A DNA stretch of 64,000 nucleotides from Trichobilharzia regenti (Eukaryota; Platyhelminthes; Trematoda; Strigeidida; Schistosomatidae), in NCBI GenBank assembly GCA_944472135.2, contig OX235263.1, positions 29,131,379-29,195,378 of the forward strand, written 5' to 3'. The position numbers and the translations under genes were made by a program. The notes under the pieces are model-generated. The model saw nothing but the letters and a program-made list of their open reading frames with translations, searched no databases and was not told the DNA's origin. Positions 1 through 10,400 of the stretch are shown here, piece by piece. Each line of letters opens with the position of its first letter. Within the stretch, counting starts at the first letter, position 1.

Positions 1-410
1 GAATGCATAAAATAATAATAATAACAATATGAAGTGCCAGGATTTCATCATGAGCTGACATTAGTTAGAGAACCATTGGAAAACCTGTCAGGGAGTACTG
101 GACAGCTGTTTCGTCAGCCTAGTTGTGACTCTTCGGCAGTACGCGCCCACCGGGATTCAGACCCAGGACCTTCCGGTTACAAGGCGAGCTCGTATACCAT
201 TAAGCCACTGGGACTCGATCCAATGGTCCTTGAATTCTAACTTCTGCCAATTCACGACATAGCGCAACCGCTAGCCAATGTCTTCGGCGAGTATTTGTCC
301 TCACACCCGACCGGCTGCACCCTACTGGTCACGACTTCCCACTGGAACCCAGGTAACTACCATCCTGAATAGGGCCAGTCGCCAGTGAGCATCTCATTGG
401 TATTCAAGTG
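1..410 (-). repeat. tRNA-derived SINE, copy S1
   Basis: Read on the minus strand, this copy has a tRNA-like promoter: an A-box-like TGGCTTAATGGTATACG and, about 35 bases on, a degraded B box (GGGTCTGAATCC in place of GGTTCGAACC). A conserved body follows, ending in a short (TTA/ATT) tail near positions 10-33. Three other copies of the same family lie within the first 8.2 kb. A pol III promoter is inferred from the boxes. The short open frame on the plus strand is a shadow of the repeat, not a gene. Confidence 0.75.
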
Positions 411-1171
411 ATGGTTTGTAGGGATTTGTTCAAATTAAAATGTTTGTGATTATACTCATAGTTGAATGTCGAGTGGCAAAACAAATTATTGTAATATACA
501 GGATAATTCATAGGATGGATAGAACTTGAAAAGGGGTGTGCAATTATAGGATTAATGGACAAATAGAATAAAACAAAAACGTTACGTAATATTGTGTGAA
601 ATTTAATAACATAGAATTTATCGTTGTAAAAAAGAATTGATTTAGAATGAAAAGTGGAACAAGTGAAATAATACCGGGGACAATTCAAAGTGAGAATAGT
701 AATAATAACAACTGACGTAATAAGGAAGAGTATACGAATTGAATAGACAAAATGAAAAAGTGAAAAATTGGTAGAGCTAAAATATGATTGGGGATTACCA
801 TACTTTAGCATACAGGGATTAAGACCATGAAAGTTGGAGGGGGGTTGAACGAACTTTTTCTGTACACAGAGATCTGGCTTTTCTGTTTCAATAGCCAAAG
901 CTTCAGCAATACAGATAAGTCTGGTACATCGGGATTTGGGCAAATTACTCTTTGCCTTATAGATGACTTTAAAGGTGGAGGCTATAGAGATAGGGTGATC
1001 ATTATTGACCAGATGTTCAATGATCGCGCTTCTTATTGTTCCACTTCCACCTTTTCGTAGACATGCAGGATAGTGTTCTTGCATGCTGTTGGACAAAACT
1101 TGAGTCGAACGACCGATATACCTAGCTCCACACGAGTAGGTGAATTGATAAACACACATAGAGTTGGTCAA
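404..1171 (-). pseudogene. Penelope-like element, GIY-YIG endonuclease remnant
   Basis: The first ~130 residues of this 255-codon frame resemble the C-terminal GIY-YIG endonuclease of Penelope-like retroelements. VYQF (7-10) stands at the GIY position and YIGRS (18-22) at the YIG position, followed by a QEH motif (31-33) and the conserved end LCVQKKFVQ. Cys6 and Cys14 fit a metal-binding pair. The Arg expected before the QEH motif is Ser29, so the nuclease is probably inactive. Residues after ~130 are low-complexity, hydrophobic and probably untranslated DNA read in frame. No reverse transcriptase domain is joined to it. The copy is flanked by short inverted matches (about 430-463 against 1219-1250, and 1-34 against 1247-1280). 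Confidence 0.7.
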
Positions 1172-1279
1172 TATCTATATATAACATTAATTTGCTTTGC
1201 CACTTGACATTTTGACTACGATTATAATCACAAACATTTTAGTTTCAATTGAACTTCATATTATTATTATTTTATGCAT

Positions 1280-2520
1280 TCACACCTAAGATTCAATTCC
1301 CTCACAGGATATAACTTCTTAAAAACCATACATATATACGACTGTACAGCTTGATGATAAATTCGTTGAAAAGAGTCTCTTCGCTGAATCACTTGTTTTG
1401 ATTTTCTATACGATAATAAGAAGTTCGTGATTAAGCCTATTTGGTGAAATAAGCTCGATACTACAATTTGTTGGCTATATGCATACGGGTTTACTCATTT
1501 CGTACTAAATCACACTACGTAATACACATTAACGGAGGTGCTGGTCAGTAAATTATGCTCTAAACATTCAATAAGTAGGTTTCAGGCTCGAAAGTGACTG
1601 TATTTAGGTTAACCTGGACATTATAGTAGCACCATAAACCCTTGGACAAAAATTTCCTTCATAACCTGATACGTAAAGTGATAATACGTAGTTTGAATAT
1701 TTCGCCTTTCTTTAACAGCACACTGTTAGTACAGTTAGATGTGACCTGCAATGAAATGGATGACTATTCCATATTTCATCACTAAACAAGGACTCCGTGT
1801 TAATAGACGTTTTTACAACAGTCTTATTAAGTTTGCATTTTCTGTTATCAAATGCGAAACTAAATTTTAGATTTCTGTATAATCTACCATTCGGTATCAG
1901 TGATTAGTGCAAGAGGTGTTAGATTTCGGCGCATTTGTGGATGGTGGTGGAAATACTAGCGTTTCGTTAATATAACCCTGAATTCTGTGTACAGAAAATA
2001 TTTGTTCAGTCTACCATGGTCTTAGGCGTTTTCCTACTCGTCTGCTTCTACTTTTAGTGACTGTTTCAACTACTGTAGAACACGATTTAAGCAAATACGT
2101 ATTTTCGGTAAATTCTCATTAGGCTTTATAATCACATAATATGAAATATTAGTCATAGGTATTTGAATTACTGTGGTTAATCAAAATATAGGATCAGAGT
2201 TAACGGATGTAAATTGGTGAATAATGATCGGGGTGATCGTAAATAATAATAACAAGTATAAATTCATTCAGGTGTTTATATAATCTAGGCAACGGTGAAT
2301 CTATAGGTAGAATGTGTGTACTAGTAGGAATAGAGGGGAAAATAGCTACTGTCATATAGCGGTTAGATAATTTAATAATAATAATAATAATAACAGTAAA
2401 TTGTTAAACCGAGAATAAAATGTACAACTACAGCACAGCATGATATTGATAATAAAGTTAGCATTACAAATAAAGTAAAAAATATATAATAAGATAATAT
2501 TTACAGTTATCCGGTGTTAC
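1280..2520. other. AT-rich intergenic stretch with no gene seen
   Basis: No coding segment or recognisable repeat is visible apart from a short (TAA)n microsatellite near 2370-2392. Confidence 0.5.
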
Positions 2521-2540
2521 CACCAGGAGAGATAACTATT

Positions 2541-2840
2541 TTAGTTTGGGGACGAAGTCCAAAGAAGGGAAAGGGATTGAACAAACTTTTTCTGAACACA
2601 GAGATTGGGTTGAAGAATCTTTATGGCAACTACCTCGGTTAGGCTTAGCAACCGAAGACGAAACAACCTAGGAAGTTGAGGTAGAATTGTAAACGCTGAA
2701 ATTTTGTCATTCTTGTGCTCCGTATGCACTAGGTGTGACAATATGGAACTTCTGATTGACTTTACGACTCCTTTATCTAACCACGTTGGAGAATGCTTTA
2801 GAAGGCGGCGGTGGGCTTGCTGAGTCATTCTACCTATGTA
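2541..2840 (-). pseudogene. Penelope-like element endonuclease C-terminal fragment
   Basis: The 95-codon frame matches the remnant at 404-1171 in its second half. It shares a tryptophan-containing HSPTWLDKG segment, IRSSILSHLVHTEH, a 'PRLFRLRLLSLTEVVAIK' stretch and the terminal LCVQKKFVQ. The catalytic GIY and YIG strands are missing, so this is a 5'-truncated decayed insertion. It represents a second Penelope family copy on the same strand. Confidence 0.65.
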
Positions 2841-3114
2841 ACTGTCTCCTCATGAACATTTAAATTTATAAATGCACATTTAAATGGCTAAGTGACTCGG
2901 TGGCTTATCTTTCACCTGCAGTGGAATATTACAACGAGTGGAGGATTTTAAACACAATGTTGTGGCAAACAATGTTTTAGCTATTATTGTTATCCACTAA
3001 TTTACTTCCCTGAACTCTGATCCTATATGCTATTAACCACAGTAATTCAAATGTCTTTGACCAACATTTAATATTAAGTAGATGTAAAGCCCGATGAGAA
3101 TTTACCGAAAATAC

Positions 3115-3345
3115 GTTGCGTCGGTGGTATAGCTATTAGGACGCTCGCCGACCACGCACATGGTCCCGGGTTCGATCTCAGGCCACCGACGCACTCCTTT
3201 ACCTCGATAAGCCAAAAATAATCCTGGTAAAGAGGATAGGTTAGGCATGGGGCTAGCAACCCTATCCTGTAAAAATAAACACTGCTACAGAAACTTCAAG
3301 CCACTAGCTTGAAGCCCTATGTTCCACTGGGAACGTGAAGCAAAA
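3115..3345 (+). repeat. tRNA-derived SINE, second family, with LINE-like tail
   Basis: The head carries an A-box-like GGTGGTATAGCTATTAGG and a B box GGTTCGATCTC spaced as in a tRNA. The tail, near 3313-3345, contains GCCCTATGTTCCACTGGGAA followed by a run of A. That tail string is shared on the same sense strand with the 3' end of an RTE LINE at about 10800-10830, so the SINE seems to carry a LINE-derived 3' end. Related heads occur at 17680 and, inverted, at 57105. Confidence 0.65.
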
Positions 3346-3349
3346 AAAA

Positions 3350-3655
3350 ATGACGTATTTGCTTGAATCGTGTTCTATGATTCACTATTATATGTTCCTT
3401 TTGTTCATTTTACCAACCTTTTTTCTCACCTTCTTTATCTTATCAAGTATACACCCAACTACCTTACTCCTCATCAAATAACGAATTTTCACTTAATCAA
3501 ATTTCAAACTCTTCCTTGGATTATGTCGTTGACTGTTACAGAACCTTTTATGTTTAGAAACCAATTCTAAGTATTTATTTGTATCAATTATGTCAGGCCA
3601 TATTACTCAATAATAAATAGACTACTATGCATTTCTAGAAAATATAAATACAATT
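3350..3655. other. AT-rich stretch, nothing recognised
   Basis: One 66-codon frame at 3370-3570 shows no family resemblance and has the biased composition of AT-rich DNA. It is not called as a gene. Confidence 0.4.
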
Positions 3656-3659
3656 GGTT

Positions 3660-3962
3660 ACAGGATTTCATCATGGGCTGACACTGGCTAAAGAACCATT
3701 GGAAAATCTGGAAGTTGAAATTCATGGGCCATTGGATCGGGTCCCAGTGGCTTAATGGTATACGAAATAGCTCGCCTTGTAATCAGAAGGTCCGGGGTTC
3801 GAACCCTGCGGTGGGTGCGTACTGCCGAAGAGTCCCAAACTAGGCTGACGAGACAACTGTCCAGTACTCCCTGGCAGGTTTCCCAATGGTTCTCTAACCA
3901 ATGTCAGCTCATGATGAAATCCTGTAACCAATCAACCGAATCCCTACAAACCAATACTTGAA
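3660..3962 (+). repeat. tRNA-derived SINE, copy S2, with fold-back 5' end
   Basis: This plus-strand copy shows an A box (TGGCTTAATGGTATACG near 3750) and a perfect B box GGGGTTCGAACCC near 3795. Its 3' body ends at about 3940. The first ~48 bases (3660-3707) are the family's 3' end in inverted orientation, so the copy can fold back on itself. The normal SINE head seen in S1 and S3 is missing. Confidence 0.75.
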
Positions 3963-4460
3963 TATAAATACGATTTTACAGATGATTTCATGAATAAAGA
4001 AAATTTTCTTCACTGAATTATCTCTCATTTAAATTATACTAATTTAATTGTAAAACTTTGCAAGATCTTTTCATTAATTAAAAAAAAATGTATTTAAGCT
4101 GAAATGTTTGTTGGCATATTTCAACTTTCAGGGCAAAAAGGTTTAAGAAAGTGTACAATTCTAGGAATCAAGAGATAAACGTATACAATTTTAAATGACT
4201 ATTGAGTTATAACTCGCAATTACTTTTTAGTCTACAACTAGTTGAACATATTAAGCAGACAAAGTTTTCTTTAAGTGTAACATTCAAGATAACATGAATC
4301 AGAGAAAATTATGAACACAAGCTCAATTGATTTATTTCTATTTCTCGAAGTTACTATTGTAACAGCAGACGGCACAAGACATGGAAGCCAAGGTATATTT
4401 TTCATAGATGAAACCTCTGTTTATATATATACAAGTATTGCTTTTGTAGGGATTTTGTTT
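3963..4460. other. AT-rich stretch, nothing recognised
   Basis: No coding or repeat signal was identified between two SINE copies. Confidence 0.4.
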
Positions 4461-4465
4461 GATTG

Positions 4466-4825
4466 CATGGAGGAGTTCACCATAAGCTGACATCAGTTAG
4501 AGAACCATTGGAAAACCAACAGGGAGTGCTGGACAGCTGTTTCGTCCTAGTCTGGGACTCTTCATCACTACGCAGTTACCGCTAGGGTTCGAACCCCGGA
4601 GCTTATGGTTACAAGGTGAGCTCGTAAACCAGTAAGCCACTGGGAGCCGATCCAATGGCCAACCCATGAATTCTAACTTCTGCCAATTCACGATATAGCA
4701 CGACCACTTCGCAATGTCTTCATCGATGAGTTACTGCTTCATCTTCGACCTGCTGTACCCTGCTGGTCACGGCTTCCCACTAGAACCCCAGGTTAACTCC
4801 CTGAATAGGGCCAGTCACTAGTGAG

Positions 4826-4830
<5 letters not shown>
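4466..4830 (-). repeat. tRNA-derived SINE, copy S3
   Basis: This is a minus-strand copy of the S1 family, with the head at about 4830 and the 3' end at about 4466. The B-box palindrome GGTTCGAACCCC is intact near 4577-4588. The head abuts an (AT)n microsatellite at 4828-4866. Confidence 0.7.

Positions 4831-4867
<37 letters not shown>
4828..4867. repeat. (AT)n microsatellite
   Basis: About 20 uninterrupted TA dinucleotides are present, directly next to the head of SINE S3. Confidence 0.95.
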
Positions 4868-4869
<2 letters not shown>

Positions 4870-4915
4870 TTTAATCAATCACTGAGCGTGTGATTTCGGT
4901 TAACATCAAACGATG

Positions 4916-5425
4916 TGAAGTAGAATGTTCGAATACGTATATTATTCTGTTGCTAATGCAGTAATGAGTGTGATGATAATATTCCGCTGAAGCATATTAT
5001 CTATATCACACTACCACACTCGTTCCCCCATCAAATACTTTAGACTCATATCGGTTCTATCTTCTTGGTACTAGGGGCTTTGTTTGCATGTCTTGCTGTA
5101 TCCATTTCTGGAGCTCACTGGTGTTCATTCGCTTCTCTTTGCTTGCATTTCTGATGGTATATTCGTGACCCCATCTCACGGTGACCGTGTATGGTCCTTG
5201 CCACTTTGGAAGCAGTTTGCGTGACTCTGGCGCGTATTCGCCGGTGTTTTGCCTCACACTATTATATGCTACCTTCTCCCGACCTCTTAGCAGTGTTCCA
5301 AGTAAAAGCCTCTAACAGTAAATAGAATGTTCAAATATATACAGTATTCTGTTGTTAATGCATTATTGAATGTGAGAATAATATTCCGTTGGAACACATT
5401 GTCTCTATCACACCATCACACTATT
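4916..5425 (-). mobile_element. Ty3/gypsy LTR retrotransposon remnant (integrase tail)
   Basis: The minus-strand frame at 5057-5257 (66 codons) resembles the SH3-like end of a Ty3/gypsy integrase: KLLPKWQGPYTV, then WGHEYTIRN, then a closing SELQKWIQQ. The readable frame continues upstream to about 5290 and is then lost. After the stop comes a purine-rich GATGGGGGAACGAG that could be a polypurine tract. About 110 bases at 4916-5025 are repeated directly at 5317-5425 (sharing GAATATTA and TAGAATGTTC), which fits two LTR pieces around a mostly deleted element. Confidence 0.6.
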
Positions 5426-5429
5426 ATAA

Positions 5430-5930
5430 CTGGGATTTGAATGAATAAAACAACCATGATTGAAATGTGTTATATTAGCGATTACTGGAAATTATCATAT
5501 ACACTTCTCTGTCTTCAAGTACAGCTCGGCAGTTCTCCGTTTAACATGTATCTACTGATTATCACGGTTAAAGTGTATTACACCAAAAGATGATTGAATG
5601 GTATGAATGAAATGTGGCTTTACGGTCATAGAAGTCATCTACATTTACAATAAAAAACAAATACCAGGCAAGAGTTAAAATGTTAAGTAGCTTAGATTAA
5701 AATTACACCTGATTATTTGTTAGTATTTTTAATCATTTTTTTTATCTTATTTGATTTTTACACTTATATTTTGTAAAAAATGTTTACCCCTTTATGTTTC
5801 GAATGGAATATAAGGCTTCTAGCATGAACTTTTAAATTTCAGTAGCAGTGGCATTTTATTTTTCACAGGGTGGAGCTGCTAATCTCACAACCAACCTTTT
5901 CTCTTTTCCAAGCTTCCTACCAACTAAGCG
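5430..5930. other. AT-rich stretch, nothing recognised
   Basis: No gene or known repeat was seen. Confidence 0.4.
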
Positions 5931-5939
5931 AGGTTAAGG

Positions 5940-6008
5940 ACTGTGTCGGCTGTGATTCGAACCCCAGACAATATGTGTGGTTAGTAGATATTCTACCAAT
6001 GAACCGCT
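5940..6008 (-). repeat. tRNA-like segment (SINE head or tRNA pseudogene)
   Basis: On the minus strand an A-box-like TTGGTAGAATATCTAC is followed by the B box GGGGTTCGAATC at tRNA-like spacing. A complete cloverleaf was not established. It lies at the edge of an RTE 3' end, so a SINE head is more likely than a functional tRNA. Confidence 0.4.
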
Positions 6009-6059
6009 GACGTACTTCTACACTTACGATGCAATGTTATGTTTTTTTTTGAAGTCAAC

Positions 6060-6460
6060 GTTTTCTGTCTCTGTCTGGTTTCAACATAGAACTTTGCACC
6101 AGTGTGCAGCAGTTCAATTCGCCACACTCCCTCCATGTAGCACACAAAACCAGAGAAGAAGAAAGCAAAAAGAAACGCAAAATAGATACAGTTAACAGAG
6201 ACAAGAGGCAAAAAGAATAGTAATATAGAAGAACAATATAGTTTTATTTGGAATTATAAAATCACCAGGATTGGATGCATCTGCGCCACTGCGAACGATT
6301 TTGAGCTATATCACCAGTTGTCTTCAGCCATTGGTGTTTACCGTCATGAGGACCCCAACCAGGAAGCCTACACTTCCTTATGTGGCTGGCTTAAATTAAC
6401 TCTTGTGGATTTCATTGACTGATGTGTATCTTTTATTTGTATCTTTTTTCAATATAAATG
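6060..6460 (-). mobile_element. RTE-type LINE 3' end, inverted partner of 6890-7160
   Basis: On the minus strand the fragment carries the end of the RTE second ORF and its 3' region, including ATGCATCTGCGCC and CATGTAGCACACAAA (plus-strand readings), which recur at 12000-12375, 30180-30380 and 32400-32560. It forms the left half of a head-to-head pair with 6890-7160. No open frame survives. Confidence 0.6.
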
Positions 6461-6480
6461 GCTAACAATATGATTATATG

Positions 6481-6803
6481 ATATTAGATGGTTGGGGGCA
6501 ATCGACAGGAAGCCCACTCTTGGACCTAGGTTTCGCGCTAGTTGGCACTCATCAGCAAGGCGTATCTTCAACCTTGAAGGAGCTCATGTCCCTTCTGATA
6601 TTCGCACCCGCGTCACCCAGTGCTGCAGTCAGAGACGTTACCACTGAGTTATTCGGGCTCGCGATTGATCTCCTGTAGGACTGTAGTGGGACATGAGTTC
6701 CTTCAAGGTTGCAGATACGCCTTGCTGATAAGTGCCAACTAGCAAGAAACCTAGGTCCAAGTCTTCCTGTGGCCGATTGCCTCCAACTATCTAATATCAT
6801 CAA
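6481..6803. repeat. Inverted repeat within an RTE-associated segment
   Basis: Arms of about 115 bases (6481-6594 and 6688-6803) are reverse complements with few differences; both contain CAAGGCGTATCT or its complement. The centre (6595-6687) contains CACCCAGTGCTGCAGTC. A third, single-armed copy lies at 24840-25060. Frames on both strands here mirror each other and are not genes. Confidence 0.75.
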
Positions 6804-6889
6804 ATCAATGTGCACCGTGATGTCCAGCTACCTAGAATGGTGGCCACATTGCAAACCTGACTGATCGAATTCAATCTGCACCGAAGAAA

Positions 6890-7160
6890 GGATTAGAAAC
6901 GTCACAATTGGTGACATGGCTCAAAATCGTTCTCAGTGGCGCAGATGCATCCACTCCTTGTGACTTACCATCTCCAATGAAACTGTTTTGTTTTTCTTTA
7001 TTACTCCTTTGTCTCACACCTCTACTCACTGTTTCCATTATGCTTTCTTGTACTTTCTTCTCTTGCTTCGCGTGCTACATGGAGTGTGGTGACTTGAACT
7101 GGCGCACATTTGTGCAAAGTTCAATGTCGAAAACAGACAGACAGACAGACAGAAACGTCA
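6890..7160 (+). mobile_element. RTE-type LINE 3' end
   Basis: The plus strand reads the C-terminal end of the RTE second ORF (TGACATGGCTCAAAATCG, then TCAGTGGCGCAGATGCATCC) and its 3' region with GTGCTACATGGAGTGTGG. It ends near a (GACA)n run at 7134-7152. It lies about 90 bases from the palindrome 6481-6803 and faces away from the RTE end at 6060-6460. Confidence 0.6.
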
Positions 7161-7276
7161 CACTAGTTACTAGTGTCAAATCAAAATATGGTTATATACC
7201 AACAGAAAATGTTTAACTGATAGTTTAGTTAAGAGTGTATAGCTACAGTGTGAAGAAGGAAAATGATTCAACTTAC

Positions 7277-7404
7277 AATCAATTGTGGAAATACTAAGGC
7301 TACTATAGTATTACACATCCAATTAGTTGCGACAGAAATAGTTACAGCAGCATCTCGATTTTCTTGAATGAACAATTCAGATACCAAAAACCATGGAATA
7401 GAAC
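7277..7404 (-). CDS. Glucose transporter exon 8
   Basis: The acceptor TATTTATAG opens the exon, whose first codon is completed from exon 7. It reads [20 protein letters not shown], then [16 protein letters not shown], and stops at a GTAAGT donor. At 128 nt it has no long open frame of its own and was found by its splice context and motifs. Confidence 0.92.
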
Positions 7405-10400
7405 CTATAAATATTTCAATAAATAACGACACAAACGACTGTCAACACATTGCCATATACTGAGTATATTTGTATAGTATAATTCTTAAATCTACAGATT
7501 TTATGACAAATTAGAGAGAAGTAGACTTTCAGTGTACTGAAAATCAAATATTCGCTAAATATCATCACTACATGATCCAACAGTTAACCTACAAACATTC
7601 GATACAAATACTAATAGAGAACGACCTAAATGAGCTACACAGTCATCTGAACAAAATAACATACCTCACTTAATTTCTAATAAAATCAAGTAAATATTGT
7701 AACACTGGACAGCCTTTTTACGGAGAACAATTGCTGTCATCAATCCAGGCGACAACACTCCACAAACTCTGTCTGATACACCATCTGACGAAGAAAAGCG
7801 TGTCCGATGTCAATGTTTCAAAACCAGTCGTAGAGTACACGCTGCTCCTAACTTAAAATCTGATTCAAGTATTGGTTTGTAGGGATTTGGTTGATCGGTT
7901 ACAGGATTTCATCATGAGCTGACATTGGTTAGAGAACCATTGGGAAACCTGCCAGGGAGTACTGGACAGTTGTCTCGTCAGCCTAGTTTGGGACTCTTCA
8001 TCAGTACGCACCCACCGACAAGGTTCGAACCCAGGACCTTCCAGTTACAAGGCGAGCTCGTAGACTATTAAGCCACTGGCGCATGAATTCCAACTCCTGC
8101 CAATTCAAGATATAGTGCAACCACTAGCCAATGTCTTCGGCGAGTATTTGTCTTCACACCCTCTGATTTCTTCATGCTGCTACTAAATGACTATGGATTT
8201 TGCGATCACATACACTGTATTAATCAAGCAGGTTACAAACAGTCACAATAGAAAGATGTCTTTTTATTATAAATTTGTATGACTAATAATTCATAGACCG
8301 GCCCGATAGGACAACATCTGACTCCCCCCCCCCACATACACACACACACTTGCCTTCATCTGAGTTATACTAGGAAATAATTCACTGTCGTAATCATTAA
8401 ATACTTCGGGAAGAAAGCTACTGGATTCAATTAATTTCACATTTGAAATTTCGCAACTTAGATCACATTTAGAGGACCGATATATAGATCCTGCGTAAAC
8501 CTGAAATCACCAGTGTACCAGTGAAACGCATCTGTAGGTTAGTTGGTCTGTTCTTCAAAGTGTACTTTCAAGTGTTCCACACATATCTCTCTTGGAAAAA
8601 ATGTCCAAATGAACATAGTCTTTTACACGTACATCTCTTCAATGGCTATAAAAAAAATGTTGAGTAGCACATTGTTTTGATGTTGGTTTGTTTACCCATT
8701 TTCGTAGTTTTATTTTCACAATCAAGTTCCACAAATGTTACGAAGCTTCTTAGGCTGTTATCACTCTACACTATCATCAAGGTCAGTACGAGTGAACTTT
8801 CTTGAGTCAATCGTTTATTGTACTGGACAACTTGAATTGTTTCACACTTTTACGCAGAGTTCGACATTAATGAGTCTGTCAGTCAATCACAATTATTTAG
8901 CATGTGTTTACAGAGATCTGTCATCTTAGTTAACTTATCAAGTCAATCATGGTAACTAAATACGTTATTAGACTTCTTAAGTTTGTAAATTATTGACATA
9001 CTGAAGTGAAGTACTTAATTATCTATGCATGATGTAAGTAGTTGACGCTTTTTACTTTTACACTACTGAGCACATTGTTCTGCTTGCTGTTTATTTCATA
9101 TGCTAATTCATCACTGAAGTCATACAAGTGTTTGTATTTCATTAGAATACTTATTGCAAATAAAGTCAAAAAGTACACTAAGCTGTTTCACATGTTTGCA
9201 ACTCAACGACTTAATTCACAACTCATCATAAATACTTTCAAAGATAGCCTAAAGAAACTAAAACAATTATAAACAGTAAATCGGTTTGAAAATTTCTATT
9301 TACAACTTGTACAATTAAATTTTATAGGCTGATAATTTGTCTCTTCAGTATTGAGAAGTTGATTTGAAAGAGAAAAAGAAAAGAAAACAAAAGAAGGTCA
9401 TAATTGACACTACCTACCTAAGCCTATTGAAAATCCGAATAGAAAAGTATACGTCAATCCAATTGATACAATTGTAAGCCAACTAACTTCTGTTGCCTGT
9501 TTAATAATCAGTGCTAAGGTGAAAAGTGAAAAGCTGACAAGACAAACAGATATGCTGGATATCAGTAATGGTCGTCTGCCTTTACGATCAATTATAAATA
9601 TGGATGATAATGCACCGATTAGGATTGTAAACCCAGTACCAAGATTTGCATATCTTGCTTGTTTTTCTGTTAAACCATTCGACATAAACAGAGTGACACA
9701 GTAATAAAGAATCTGAAATTAAAAAAAATTAGAAAAGTTTAACATCCACTAATAAACTGCTGCGAACTACACGTATTATTTATTCTCTACACGACTGATG
9801 GTGATTCCTCGACTGAAAGATGAAGTACCTAGACTAGCCACTTCTAACTGTATTTATCAATTCAACTGAGCTTGTAGGGAGCCAGTTATATTGGCTGTTG
9901 CTCTAGGAACTTGATTTTTCGTGCAATCTCGAGAGCATCTCCCAGCATGGCTAAGTAAAGGTGTAGTGAACAGCTCGATATTGGAACATCTGGTGCAAAC
10001 TGGCCACAAAGCCAGCGTAGATGAATCCTTCTCTATATTATACCGGGTGCCAAATAAATTACCAAAAACATCGAAGCACCGCAGCTCCAAACACCAGAGG
10101 CTATTGCGATTCGCCTCAAACAACCGGCGCTCTGTGTCCAAAAGAAGCAAGTCCAGCCGCTAATATTGCCCTGGCCTTCAGTAGAAACTATAAACTCATG
10201 AATTTGTACTATTATATTTCCTAATTCTTCTGACATTCGGCTTATTTTATGTTGATGCGATTCAGCTGTAATCTATCAATATTATTGATTCGATGTTATT
10301 TAAACAACATTAATGTCGTTCCCCATTGGTATCGATTTCTAAGTGCAATTAGATTAGAAACATATCATATTTCAGCACTTTTTTAAATATCGTGAGATTT

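Noticed and set aside
3750..3820. A and B boxes of the SINEs read as functional tRNA genes
   Set aside because: The repeats occur in several copies with long non-tRNA bodies, and no complete acceptor stem or cloverleaf is visible.
5977..6211. Overlapping 72-codon frames on both strands as genes
   Set aside because: They lie in a non-coding RTE 3' end that recurs at 12000, 30200 and 32400.
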